A program made the translations under genes and the position numbers. Shown piece after piece: positions 11,199 through 21,930 of a stretch of 64,000 nucleotides of DNA (its first letter is position 1; every line of letters starts with the position of its first letter). Origin of the DNA: Shinisaurus crocodilurus (Eukaryota; Chordata; Lepidosauria; Squamata; Shinisauridae); assembly GCA_021292165.1 (NCBI GenBank), contig CM037879.1, positions 242,731,797 to 242,795,796 on the forward strand, given 5' to 3'. Below the pieces are notes generated by a model, which searched no databases, had not been told where the DNA came from, and worked only from the letters and a program-made list of their open reading frames with translations.

Positions 11199-11308
11199 CT
11201 TCTGGCATACAGCTCCCAAAATAAAGCCAATTAAAAAAGTCATCAGCGATGTTACTGGTATGATGATTCCTTGCATGCGGGGACTGCTGAGGAAGCCCAA
11301 TTCTACTT
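11199..11308 (-). CDS. KITLG: KITLG exon 7: juxtamembrane and transmembrane segment
   Basis: This 110-nt exon starts in phase 1 and ends on a codon boundary. It reads KVELGFLSSPRMQ, then the hydrophobic span GIIIPVTSLMTFLIGFILGA, then VCQK. The span is the single transmembrane helix that anchors the precursor. The FLIGFILGA core matches the family closely (LLIGFILGA-like in birds, SLIIGFAFGA-like in mammals). The acceptor is TAATTACAG before AAGTAG and the donor is AAG|GTGAGA. At the inner membrane edge the sequence is VCQK, where birds and mammals have YWKK, so the usual tryptophan is absent and a cysteine is present. The length agrees with the mammalian exon. Confidence 0.94.
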
Positions 11309-12637
11309 CTGTAATTAAAAACATTTTTTAATGCATAGAAGTCTTCAGAGCAGCACTGTTAATAAAAGGTACGTAGTTTGTTCGGTAGCACCTTTGTAGA
11401 CCATACATTGCAAGTAAACCTTTAAAGCAGTTTGTTTGTCATTAGCAAACATTTGGCTGCCTGATATTCACAGCTTTATTTGCACTAACTCCGGAAAGGC
11501 AAACATTCTGGCAAATATATAATCAGATTTTTACCATCTGCAGAGCAACGTTTACCAACTATTTTCTTTTTTTCTCTTTAATAGCGTTTCAGCTAAGGAT
11601 CACCCCTCCCCCTTCACCCCCACAAGGCAGTTCAGCTTACCAGACCAGATTGCTCAGCAGGGAAATATGCTGAGCACCTTCTTGTATATGAACTCTCAAG
11701 AGATAGAGCAATATAAGTTTTAAAGCCCCCAGAGGGGATTTCCCTCTTCTCCTTGAGTAGTGTAGCAGTGCTTGCAAATTTGCAGTGCTGTGGACCACTG
11801 GACCTAAGCAGTCACGCTTCCCAAGGTACAGGCTGGACTTACAGTTCGCAATCTGGCAGTAGCTTGTCTAAGTTTTGTTGAGCCGAACACAGAAATATAA
11901 CCAATAGTGGAATTCAGTAATTATAATTACAAAATCCAATGCAAAAATGAAGACTGATTCCTATCATCATTTGCAAATACTCATTATAATATATTCCTTC
12001 CTACTTGTGGGAGGGGTCAGCAATATATTATTTTTATTTCCTTTTGTCATTTTTTATTCCCCTTTGTTCTCCAAATATATTTGAGCATGGAACAAATGTT
12101 TATGCACACATCTCACTCATGCTTCCACTTCATTTTACAGTTTAGAATTATGTTATGCAACATTGATTTCTGGTTTCTTAAGCAGAAATATCCTAGGTAG
12201 GAGTTGTGCCATGTGGATCTCATGCTCTGTCTATTGAGGCCAAGTCTTGTCCAGAGACTCAAAGGTTGCAATCCTATGTACACTGACCTGGGAGTAAGTC
12301 CTATTGAACTCATGGGGGTTACTTCTGAGTAGATGTGTACAATTGCACTGTAAATCTATCAGGCATTGGCATCTTGTATTAGAATGATATCTTGTATCAT
12401 TGAGCATGGATCATAAATGTGTCACAATAACAAATATTGGGATGTACATACTGCCTGTGGCTCTTGGCTCATTTCCACCTGAAATGTCCTGTGGAACCAC
12501 CACCTAAGTTTTTCATTGAGCACATGGGAGTGGATTTAAACAGTTTACATTTGTCTTCTTAAACCTTTAGTTTTACATTTAACAGTTTACATTTAGGGTT
12601 CTGAAGTCTATAAGCAAGTGGAAGAAGACCTCTAGAG

Positions 12638-12982
12638 CACGGCTCTTGAACCTCTTTCAGCCCATATTCCATTTCAGAGAAGCTCTTGGGGACTGCATTC
12701 CAGTGGTAGGTGGGTCTGAAGGCAAAAGGGGCTGGACTGAAGGCAAAAGGAATAGGGCCAAAATACCAGCAAATTTTACATTAAAGCTCTTACTCCCAAT
12801 AACTAGGCCTTAGGAGAGGCATTTCAACCTTTTAGAATGGGGAAAAAACTGCACATAAGCCGGGAAACCACCAAACAATCGGTGGTTGAGGGAAGGAGGA
12901 GGGGCAAGGGGAAGGTGGTGTGGCCATCTGAGGAACTCAGAGGGTCATATTCGTCTCTCAGGCCTGAGGTTCTGCACCCCTG
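12638..12982 (-). mobile_element. hAT-type MITE, about 340-bp CAGGGGTGCAGAAC family
   Basis: The right end in plus orientation is GAGGTTCTGCACCCCTG. The left end is a decayed counterpart (CACGGCTCTTGAACC). The internal order ATTCCATTTCAGAGAAGCTC, AAAATACCAGCA, ACTAGGCCTTAGGAGAGG, CATTTCAACCTTTTAGAATG is shared with the other copies. Flanks CTCTAGAG / CTCTGGAA match at 6 of 8 positions, as expected for an old 8-bp target-site duplication. Confidence 0.8.
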
Positions 12983-13566
12983 CTCTGGAACAAGGGTAGG
13001 CAGAACATTGTTCTTGGCCCACTAACTGACCGCAAGCTGGGTTGTGGCGGCCCAAGGAACTTTCATCTGAAGACCCTCCTTGCCTCCAACGTGACTCTCT
13101 GGTTGCACTTGGTCTTCTTCCCCATCCTATTCTTGCATGAGTTCTTGTCTCCACAAGAGTTTGGAGGAACAGGGAGGCTTGGCCTGGATGCATGTGGGGT
13201 GTGTGCAATGTGCATGTGTGGGCCAGCCTCTGCATGCACTGTTTGAGAGGGGGCAAGCCGTGCTCTGGGCCAACTTCTTTTGCTGGCAACTCAAAGCAGC
13301 AGCTGGACTGGTTTGCTGGCTGTCTTACCTCAGCAGCCAGCCCCATTCATGACCAGGGCAGCAGTTGCATGTTTATATAATATATTTATATTGTCAGGTC
13401 ATGCATTTTTATTTGTGCATGTATATGTGTGAGTGAGAGAAAGACTGCATGAGAGAGGAAGAGAGACTATGGGTCTCTGCCCTATGCCTGTGTGTGGGTG
13501 TGAGATAGAAAGACAACATGTTTGTGTGGTTTTGCATGGATGCTTATATTTATACTTGGAATGATC

Positions 13567-13727
13567 TCACTGGGTGACTTTGGGCCAGTCACTGACTCTC
13601 AGCCTAACCTACCTCACAGGGTTGTTGTGAGGATAAAATGGATGATGATGATGATTATGTAAACCGCCTTGGGTTCCTTGAAGGAAAAAAGGCAGGGTAT
13701 AAATATAATAAATAAATAAATCTGTGT
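13567..13727 (+). mobile_element. tRNA-derived CORE-like SINE, 5'-truncated
   Basis: It contains the conserved body GGGTGACTTTGGGCCAGTCA, CTGACTCTCAGCCTAACCTA, CCTCACAGGGTTGTTGTGAG, GCCTTGGGTTCC and GGCAGGGTATAAATA, ending in (AATA)n. The tRNA-like head is missing. A GATGATGATGAT expansion replaces the usual AGGAGGAGG stretch. Confidence 0.85.
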
Positions 13728-14721
13728 GCATCTTTGCAAAAAGCAGCCTGTAGCTTTACATTTGTGGAGCCCAATTTTACAGTGGGAGACATGGAAGTTC
13801 TGTTGCATTACTCCTAAGTAAATGTGCACAGGATAGCACTTTAGTTTCTTTCACTTTCCCGCTGGTGTTTCTTAATTACTTGGAATAGTAAAGAGATTCA
13901 CTGACTTTCATGTCCATCTCAGCCTCCTTGTCCCCCCAGCAGTAAAGGGGAACTAATAATTCTGTGTGTATGTGTGCGATGTCCTGTATGGTTTCATTCA
14001 CTTTCGTATCTACTCCGCATGTGTTTTGAGTTCTTTGCCATGGATTCACTGATTGTCCTTGGGACCAGTCTCAGCCTCAGTGTTCCCCATCTGTAAAATG
14101 GGAGGTGTTTTCAAATGTCTTCTCAAATACTTAATTCTTTAATAATATGCTGCATATATGTGTGTTATATATGTGACTTGACACATAGTCTACAGTTCCT
14201 TGACTCTCTTCCTTGAATTATCTGCTCTGCTTGTACTTCTGAAGCAGCTGAAGTCTGTATTGCATTTGGCTGAGGTGTGTTGGCTTGGTATCATGTGCGA
14301 GTGACATTACTTGGTGGCAAGGAATTGGTAAGCACATGTTATAGGGGTACACCAATGAATACAGGGTTGTTTCTGTTTGTTTTTTGGTTTCCATTTGACC
14401 CACCAGACTTTTTTCTAACCCTCATTTTCTGACTGCTCCAGAGGGTAGAAAAAGAAAAAAACGAGATCCCATAAGACTGCAGTCTTTCCACCCATGATTT
14501 TTAGAAGTCAACTTAACTTGTTGGTGGTGGTGTTGCTGTTTTATATTTTTAAAAGGCTGGATAAGTATGGCCCAGATCCACACTTTGCAGGCCCCCACAT
14601 GTGTGTCTCCGTTCACAGCCAGGCAGCACTTGTGTGACAATGCCATGGGCGAGAACTGGTACCACGGTGCAAGGGTAATATGGACGGCTGCCGTTATCTG
14701 CATGACTGCAGCAGCCAACAC

Positions 14722-14940
14722 AGAGCCAGTGTAGTGGTCAGAATGTTGGACTAGGACTGGGGAGAACTGGGTTGTAGTCCCCACCCAGCCATGAAGCTCA
14801 CTGACTTTCAGCCACTCGCTGAATCTCAGCCTAACCTACCTAACAGGGTTGTTGTGAGGATAAAATGGAGAAGAGAAGTATCATGTATGCCACCTTTGAG
14901 GAAAGGCATGCTATAAATGCAACAACTAAAATAGATAGAT
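14722..14940 (+). mobile_element. tRNA-derived CORE-like SINE, near full length
   Basis: The head (GAGCCAGTGTAGTGGTCAGA, ATGTTGGACTAGGACTGG) carries an A-box-like stretch and GGGTTGTAGTCCCC is the B-box position. The body continues AATCTCAGCCTAACCTACCT and AACAGGGTTGTTGTGAGGAT, and ends GCATGCTATAAATGCAACA. The copy is diverged. Confidence 0.85.
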
Positions 14941-15590
14941 TGATATGTAAGTATAGGGCCCCCATGCAATTGGCACTTCCACGCAATACCTGCAGGATTG
15001 CACTGGCTGGGCTCCAGTGGATAGCATGAGAGTCTTAACTGGGCCTAGCTATTCCTGTTACAGTGCAGGTGAATGACACACAAAACTCTTGTTGTACCAT
15101 CTAGTTCTGGTTATTCTTCTGTAGACAAGCAGCCGAAAACTCGATCTAAACTAAATCAAATTAAAGTCACCAGGGAACAAGATAAGTAGCTGCTAAGGAG
15201 TGCCATTATAATGTGCTACCAGATATATTAGCCATTTCAATTCCTTGCTGTAGACTTGCTATTCATTAGGAACCACTTCGGCTGCTTAAGAGATTTTATT
15301 GCTCACTTTATCTCTGCCACAAAAATCCTGCCTGCTCCAGTTCAAACCACATCTCAAGCCTCACTGCAAACAGAGCCTGACAATGTATAGTTTATAAAGT
15401 TGCCTTAGATTCTAAATCTTGTTTTTTGATCAGATTTCTAACCAACATTGCTTGAACTTTGTTCAGACCCTACAGGTGCGCCAACTCTAAAAGGAAATTT
15501 TAGTCAAGCAGAACAGATACTCCATGCTTGCATAATTGGAAGGTGGTTATTTTACACCATGCAAGCTAACCACAGTAGATAAAAGGTGAA

Positions 15591-15623
<33 letters not shown>

Positions 15624-15632
15624 CGGTACAAT

Positions 15633-16085
15633 CTTATTAGGAACACAGAAAACTGCCTTAGACTGTGCCCCTGGTCTGTCTACCTTGGTATTATCTACAC
15701 TGACTGGCAGCAGCTCTTCGGGTGTCAAGGGTCAGCATGGTCAGGAACCTGCTGAGGGGGCACACATCTTGTTGACCTGCTCCTCCTCTGCACCACTGCA
15801 ACCTGCTTGTTGGCCCACCTCTCACTCTGTGAGCAAGCAAACAGGTGGTAGAAATTATGAAGAACAGAAGAGGAGGGGGAGCAACAGCAGCCAGTGATAA
15901 TGGTGGTGTGGGAGTAGAGGGGGGCAGGGAGTGAGGGGGGCAGTGAGGGTATCTTGCCCAATGGGCCCCCAAAACCTGGAACGAACACTGTGGACAGAGG
16001 TCAGTCCCAGCCCTACCTGCAGATGTTGGGGATTGAACCTGCAATCTTTTGCATGCAAAGCCTGGGCTCTGCCACTGAACTAAAA
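15633..16085 (-). mobile_element. tRNA-derived SINE (minus), split by a GC-rich insertion
   Basis: Outer parts (about 15635-15715 and 15985-16080) are one SINE in minus orientation. In plus orientation they read AACACAGAAAACTGCCTTAG and CTACACTGACTGGCAGCAGC, then CCCAGCCCTACCTGCAGATG, GGGATTGAACCTGC and CTCTGCCACTGAACTA, the inverse of a tRNA-like head. The middle (about 15716-15980) is unrelated and shares blocks with 29460-29745 (GCTGCTTTC/CTCACTCTGTGAG-type, CCCAAAACCTGGAAC), so it is probably a second repeat inserted within the first. Confidence 0.6.
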
Positions 16086-16334
16086 CATCTTCTGTTCTTA
16101 ACTATTTTGCTCCAGAACACTTTGTGCTATGGCAAAAATAGCTGAAAGCAGATGTGGTGTTGCGGTGGGAGAACTGCATGTTGGGAGTTGTAGCAGAGGC
16201 ATGAAAGGGAGCTGGGAGGAAGAGGGAAAAGTTAGCGTGATTGCAGTGTTTGTTTTCATTTCAGTTTTAGTGAAGGCCTAGAATAAAGAAGCTTTTAAGT
16301 ATCTGTCGCTGGTGTCTTGGGATTCTTACAATAC

Positions 16335-16530
16335 AACAAAGGCTCAATATGTAAGAAGTGTTTCCAACACTGGCCACCCAGAGGCCCACAAGTAGGACAG
16401 GAAGGTGATAGTCTTCCCCTACTCTTCGCACCCCTCCACCAGAAAATATTTATAGAGGCATGCTGTCTGAGAATTATGGAAGCTGCAGTCCATCACATCT
16501 GGAGGACCCAGGTTGGGGAAGGCTGCATTA
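16335..16530 (-). mobile_element. CR1 LINE 3' fragment
   Basis: It resembles, in antisense, the 3' region seen at 30598-30790: GTTTCCAACACTGGCCACCC, AGAGGCCCACAAGTAGGACA, GGAAGGTGATAGTC and ATAGAGGCATGCTGTCTGAG. It is short and diverged. Confidence 0.55.
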
Positions 16531-17394
16531 AGCTATCATGATTAATTGGTCTATCAATGGCTATCTTCCTTTAATCTGTCCAGTCACCTATTAAAGCCAC
16601 CTAAATCAATGGCCATCATCTTGCAGAAGTGAATTCCATAAATTAATTGTGTGTTGTGTGAATACTCCTGTCCTGAATTTGATTGGCTGCATTCAGACAA
16701 TCAATATCTCGGATTAATAAGTCAAGATATGTATGTCTTTAAAGGGCACACACAGAGCCACTTTGCTCCTCCCTTCACATGAGCCCGAAAGAAACCAGGA
16801 AGCCTTTCATAAAACATAGTTTCCTGTTTCATCTGAACTTATGGTTATCACCTTCACAACAAGCCAGGATATGAAGCCAACGTCAAACCATGCCTCAATA
16901 TCCTAGCTTGTTTTGAAGCTTGTAACCAGAGTTTCCCAGTTCAGACAAAATGGGTAACTATGGTTAATGAAAGACTTCCTGGTTTCTTTTCAACTTGCGT
17001 GAAAGAAGTTGCGAAGTGACCTTTAAGCTCGTTCCTGGGATCATCTTAACACACACGTTCATTTTTAATTTGCCAATTAGCACATAAGCTTTGCCTTGTC
17101 AGTCCTATCTCACTCCCTTTTTCAGAAGCCGTCTCCTCAAAAAAGGGGTTCTGGGGTGCTTCCAGATGGAAGGCTCCTTGCATTGGTAACTAAAGGGCCC
17201 TGTGCAGCTATTCGGTCTTTTCCTCCTTAATGGATTTTCTGTGGAAAGAAAAAAGACTAAAGAGGCAGTGGAAAAGAGGCACACGGTATTGTTGTTGTTC
17301 TTTACAAATGGAACATAATTTGGGCCCTCCCTAAAATTCTGTGAATGAGGCAGGGTGATTTCACAATAAAAGCCTTGTCTAGAAGCACCCGAGG

Positions 17395-17590
17395 TGTGTC
17401 GGTCCAACTTCTATCTCACTGAAGGCGGATGCAAATAATTCATTCAGCTTCCCTGTAATCACCATATCCTTCTTCAGTAAGCCTTTCACATCACTGTTTT
17501 CTAGTAGTCTGAGTGCATCCCTGGCTGGTTTCTTGCTTCTGAAATATTTAAAGAAATGAACACCTCCATCAAGCACATTACTCCATTTTA
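17395..17590 (-). mobile_element. CR1 LINE ORF2 fragment upstream of the reverse transcriptase
   Basis: On the minus strand an open stretch reads FFKYFRSKKPARDALRLLEN, then DVKGLLKKDMVITGKLNELF, then ASAFSEI. This is the linker that precedes the reverse transcriptase in CR1 elements (the F-Y--SK-K-R, L--D, LN-FFASVF pattern). It is an isolated piece, with the rest of the element absent. Confidence 0.75.
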
Positions 17591-18158
17591 ATGTGTTGCA
17601 TTGATCTGGTCTACAGCCAGGATTCTAGAAGATGCAAGAGGCTTTGAAAGAAACACATTTTCAAGAGCACACCAGGTCCCATCACACTATTGGGTTGCAG
17701 GGTGCTGGTGGTGGACTTTGGGAGAGGTAATTGTTGAAAGAACTCCTTCTCCCATAATTCACTGCACCCAGAGTCAGTCTGGGCCTGAGCAAAGGATTAA
17801 GGAAGAGGACAGGGGAGTGCATCTCACCACTGCTGCTGCTCTTCAACAACAAGATAAGGGAAAAGGGTAGGACTAGGAGGGAGTGTGTTTGGGAGCTAGG
17901 ACATCATCTCCTGAGCACTTAGATAGTAATCCAAGGGGGGAAGGAGAGATGGGAAATTGGAAATCTCATATCCCATTTTGAGGTGGGTCTTTCAAACCCC
18001 TGGGTTAATTTATAAGCCAGCTAAGACAAATTCCCATGGTGTCCCTAAACCCAGATGCCATCTTTGGCATCCCCAAAAAGGATCTTGGTGAGCAGGTCAG
18101 GGCAAGAGCCCAACCAAGACCTGAAAGAGGCCTGCTACCAGGTAATGCTGGGTTAGAT

Positions 18159-18499
18159 CAGGGGTGCAGAACTTCAGGCCTGGGCCCCAAGTCCGGCCCT
18201 TCTGGGGCCCAAGTCCGGCCCTCGGAGCATAGCTATGCTCCCTTCACTTGGCCCTGCCCCCTTTCTCCCAGCCACCAATTGTTCGGTAGTTTCCTGGCTT
18301 TTGTGCAGATTTCCCTCCACTGTAAACATTTGAAATGTTTCTCCTAAGGCTGAGTGACTGGCAGTAAGAGCTTCGAGCTAAAATATGCTGCTATTTTTGG
18401 TATTTCCGCCTTGCCCCCTTTTGCCTTTGGCTCCGCCCACCATTGGAATGCAGTCCCCTGAGAGCTTCTCTGAAGTGGAATTCAGGTTCTGCACCCCTG
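18159..18499 (+). mobile_element. hAT-type MITE, CAGGGGTGCAGAAC family
   Basis: It begins CAGGGGTGCAGAACTTCAGG and ends CAGGTTCTGCACCCCTG, terminal inverted repeats of the CAGGG hAT type. The interior has CCAGCCACCAATTGTTCGGT, TTGAAATGTTTCTCC, GGCAGTAAGAGC and CATTGGAATGCAG. A duplicated AAGTCCGGCCCT lies near the left end. Flanking 8-mers do not match, and a 5S-derived SINE abuts the right end. Confidence 0.85.
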
Positions 18500-18510
18500 T
18501 GCTTCCAGAA

Positions 18511-18676
18511 GATCATAGGATCATAGAGTTGGAAGGGGCCAACAAGGCCATCGAGTCCAACCCCCTGCTCAATGCAGGAAACTAGAGGAGGGGTCTTCCA
18601 TCCAAGTAATAACCAGGCCTGACCCTGCTTAGCTTTCCACGCTCAGACAAGCTGAGCCAGCGTGAGCCACAGGCCT
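18511..18676 (-). mobile_element. 5S rRNA-derived SINE with a CR1 3' tail, copy A
   Basis: Read on the minus strand, it starts GGCCTGTGGCTCACGCTGGC. It contains GGAAAGCTAAGCAGGGTCAG, GCCTGGTTATTACTTGGATG and GAAGACC. These correspond to the 5S rRNA internal control region (A box, intermediate element, C box). The second half (TTCCTGCATTGAGCAGGGGG, TTGGACTCGATGGCCTTG, CTTCCAACTCTATGATCC) is the CR1 LINE 3' end, which is also present in the ordinary CR1 copy at 37760-38095. The join of a Pol III 5S head to a LINE tail defines a 5S-type SINE. It is not a 5S gene, since the termini are not 5S. Confidence 0.9.
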
Positions 18677-18839
18677 TATACCTAGATGGACGAATGTAAC
18701 AGGAGCAACATACTGTGCAAGCAAGACAAACTATAATGTCTACATTGCTAAATACACAGAAAACTACCTGGTAGCATGAGAAAAAGTTGCTTTTCGTAAT
18801 CACCTCCTCTCTGTATTGTAATGACAATAAGATTATACA

Positions 18840-19008
18840 GGCCTGTGGCTTACGCTGGCTCAGCTTGTCTGAGTGTGGAAAGCTAAGCAGGGTCAAGCCT
18901 GGTTATTACTTGGATGGGAGACCCCTCCTCTAGTTTCCTGCATTGAGCAAGGGGTTGGACTCAATAGCCTTGTAGGCTCCTTCCAACTCTATGAATCTAT
19001 GAATCTAT
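18840..19008 (+). mobile_element. 5S rRNA-derived SINE with a CR1 3' tail, copy B
   Basis: It starts GGCCTGTGGCTTACGCTGGC, continues GGAAAGCTAAGCAGGGTCAA and GCCTGGTTATTACTTGGATG, GGAGACC, then TTCCTGCATTGAGCAAGGGG, TTGGACTCAATAGCCTTG and CTTCCAACTCTATGAATCTA. It ends in octamer repeats (ATCTATGA), as CR1 tails do. It faces copy A head to head across about 160 bp of unrelated DNA. Confidence 0.92.
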
Positions 19009-19814
19009 TTAATGCTGGACTTTAGATTAACCCATGAGGAACATATAACAATTCTACACCTTCCACCCTTCACCTCCTACAGTTCTCATGATTTCTGCAT
19101 CTATAACAGTACAATACTATGCACATCTACACAGAAGGATATTCAGAATTGAGTCCAGTGGAATTTATTCCCAGGTAAATGTTTATAGGACTGCATCTAC
19201 AGTCACTATTTTTCAACAGGCAGATGCAAAATATTCACATTTGATGGTATCAGTTTCAAAATGCAAGTACATCTCCCAGTTATAGTTTGACAATCATACC
19301 TGATGAAAACAATATACAAAATGTCAGTCATGTGAATTACAGTTATGGGAACTGTATTGACTGAATGCAACTAAAATACGTTGATCAGTGGTGACCCTCT
19401 TGTTTATGGTATGTTTGTGATGTGACCATTGTGCCAAGATACCATAGAACAGACATTGAACTAGTATCATTTTAAATCATCTAAACCACTTTGGGGTGGG
19501 GGTATCTGAAAAGCAATATAAACGTCTTCTTTTTTAGAGTATGAGATATTGCCTCTGTGGAGAACCCCTATACTATAGTACTTCACAGAATTGGGACATG
19601 CCTAAAACCTGCCAAACAATTGTGTCAGTGTGGAATATTTTGCTATAAACGGGGCAGCTGGCAGGTGCTCATCTGGAAATGTATTGTACATCTAAAAGTT
19701 ATATTGAAATTACAGCTTTTACAGATTTGGAATAATGTAAGTTATAAATTCTTGGAGCTTATGATTCCTGCCAAAGGGCCCTGCTTTACATTTTGCTAGC
19801 TGAGATAAAGGACA

Positions 19815-20075
19815 AGATGGTGCCACCCTCCGCATTCCACATGGACTGGCAGTTGTCTGGACTGGCAGTCTGAATCTTCAACCCTGGCAACAGGACAGCA
19901 TCCTCTACTGTGCCTGAGAGCAGAGGTCTAGTTTAGCAAGTGCAGGGCAGCTGCATGGCACACACAGTTCTGTCCTCCAGCACCTTGCTGCTGTTCCCTG
20001 CCTACTAGTATCTGCCACCTGAGACGGACATCTCACTCTGCCTAATGATCGGACTGGCCCTGCTAAAATTTCATC
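19815..20075 (-). mobile_element. MITE-like repeat of the AAGATGGTG / GCATCCTC family
   Basis: This stretch shares ACAAGATGGTGCC, ACAGCATCCTCTAC, CCAGCACCTTGCTGCTGTTC and TCTGCCACCTGAGA with 21700-21930 and, inverted, with 55397-55682. Only part of the family's terminal sequence is present (GGACTGGCCCTG at the right end). No coding capacity. Confidence 0.6.
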
Positions 20076-21699
20076 TGTGCTCTTATGTTTTTCTTCTATG
20101 AACATCAAAGGGACTAAGGGTCAAACCACATGTGGCGTTTTGTTTTACAAAATGCAGTAACTGAAGCTGTAAACTAAAGTGGAAGACTGGAGTTGAGGGG
20201 AGGGGAGGGAGGAGAAAGAGGCACTTCTTAACCTCTACCCCTTGTGCATTTCCCCTCACTGAAAATGCACAAAGGGAAATGCTTGAGAAGCCTGTCCTCC
20301 TTCCCCTTCGTCCAGTGCAACTTTAGTTTACAGACTTCATGGCTGTATTTGATAAAACAAAAAAACCCATAGGGCGGGGGACAAATTCCATATGACTGAG
20401 CATTATGTGTAGTTTTTGTTCTTGGTAGGCAGAGAAACGATGGTTGTGTTTAACATGTTTATGATGACATCATAACCCTTCAAGAATGTGACACATTCCC
20501 ATCTAGAGCCAGGCAAGATGGGTTAAGTTGAAAAATTAATGCAGAGAACTGCATACTGATTCTGTTGCCATATTTGTTACCCAAGGATTTGCTCCAAATT
20601 AATTAAAACAAGATTTTAAATCTGTACTACTTCAATGCATCTTTCATCAGTACATTGATTTGGTGATGTGATTTTAAAAATGTTGGGCAGAGAAACAATT
20701 ATGCAACAAATAAATATTCCATTCATTTGTAAATGGAAATTACAGATGCATGAGGATTTGCGAATCTTCACCCGCTAAATTACAAGGATTTCCTACACAC
20801 ACACACACACACACACTAACTAGGAACATCAAAGTTCTATCTAAAAACATGTAGCCACAGAGTTCATCAGGGTGGTTTCTGGAAGGACTTGTTAGTGCCA
20901 AGCTACAGCCAAAATGTCAGAGGGTGGCGCTTCATTTTAACAGTGAGTTGAGCTCTCTGTGAAATGCACTCACAGAGGCTAATCAGTCAGAGAATAATAC
21001 AAATAAGTACAGCAAACTTTGAAACGAAGAATGGGAAGCCTACTGAGAGGCTGCACATGTTACAACTGAAAAAGAAGATGAAGCAGCAGCAGCAGCAGCA
21101 TAAGGCACTCATACTTCTGCTTTGCGCTGGATGTTGTCACTACACCCCAAAAGGAAAGTCAGGGAGATGCTTGAGCCTCCAAGTGCCCTCAGGCATCTGA
21201 CTTTCTGGTACATATTTTAAACAAGGCCCTCTACCATTTTATGCTCAGCTTGGCTCAATGTCCCAGCCAGCTTGTTATACAGGTTCCTAGATGGTATCTT
21301 CTCCCACCTTAGTTGTCCTCTTCCATTCTGGGACTACACTCTGGTTCATGGGCCAGACTTCAAGCTGCCTGCGCTCTCTGGAATTTTGGCTCATGAGATT
21401 CTGTGAAACAAATAGGGGCCTGCAACAAAATGTTGCAGTATATTCCCAGCCCCTAACGGGGCTCCTGTTCCAGCCTGGAACATGACCTTGCATAGCACTG
21501 ACCAGGGTTCATGGAGGAGAAAAGAAAATGCAGTGTTTTCTTTTCTTTCCCACACTCCTGAAACCTTCTCCTGCTGTGCTACATCGTGGTCGGGTTCAGG
21601 GCAGGCTGCCAGCCCTGAATCAGAGCACTTTATTGCTATATAGTGGGGAGAGGGGAGGTTTCTGGAAAGTTGAAAAGGGGGAAAGTGTCTCCTCCTGAA

Positions 21700-21930
21700 A
21701 TATTGATGGCCCAAGACATTTTGCTGCCTGAGGCAAAGAATAAGATGGTGCCCCTTCCATACCATGAGAGTTGATTCTTTCTTCAACGGTGGAATGGGAC
21801 AGCATCCTCCACCACACCTGCAGGCAGCAGGTTAGTTCAGGGGGCAACAGGGCGGGCTGTGCGACAGACAGCTCTCTCCTCTAACATCTTGCTGCCACAT
21901 CCCAGCATCTGCTGCCTGAGATGACTGCCT
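21700..21930 (-). mobile_element. MITE-like repeat of the AAGATGGTG / GCATCCTC family
   Basis: It shares GCTGCCTGAGGCAAAGAATA, AGATGGTGCC, GGACAGCATCCTCCACCACA and CTGCTGCCTGAGATGACTGC with the copy at 55397-55682 (opposite strand). Ends are unclear. Confidence 0.6.

Noticed and set aside
15691..16058. Overlapping proline/serine-rich frames.
   Set aside because: They arise from a GC-rich repeat inserted in a SINE. The frames lack family motifs and start or end in repeat sequence.
18840..18910. 5S rRNA gene.
   Set aside because: Only the internal part resembles 5S rRNA. The 5' end is altered and the 3' part is the CR1 tail, and there is no T-run terminator at a 5S-like length.
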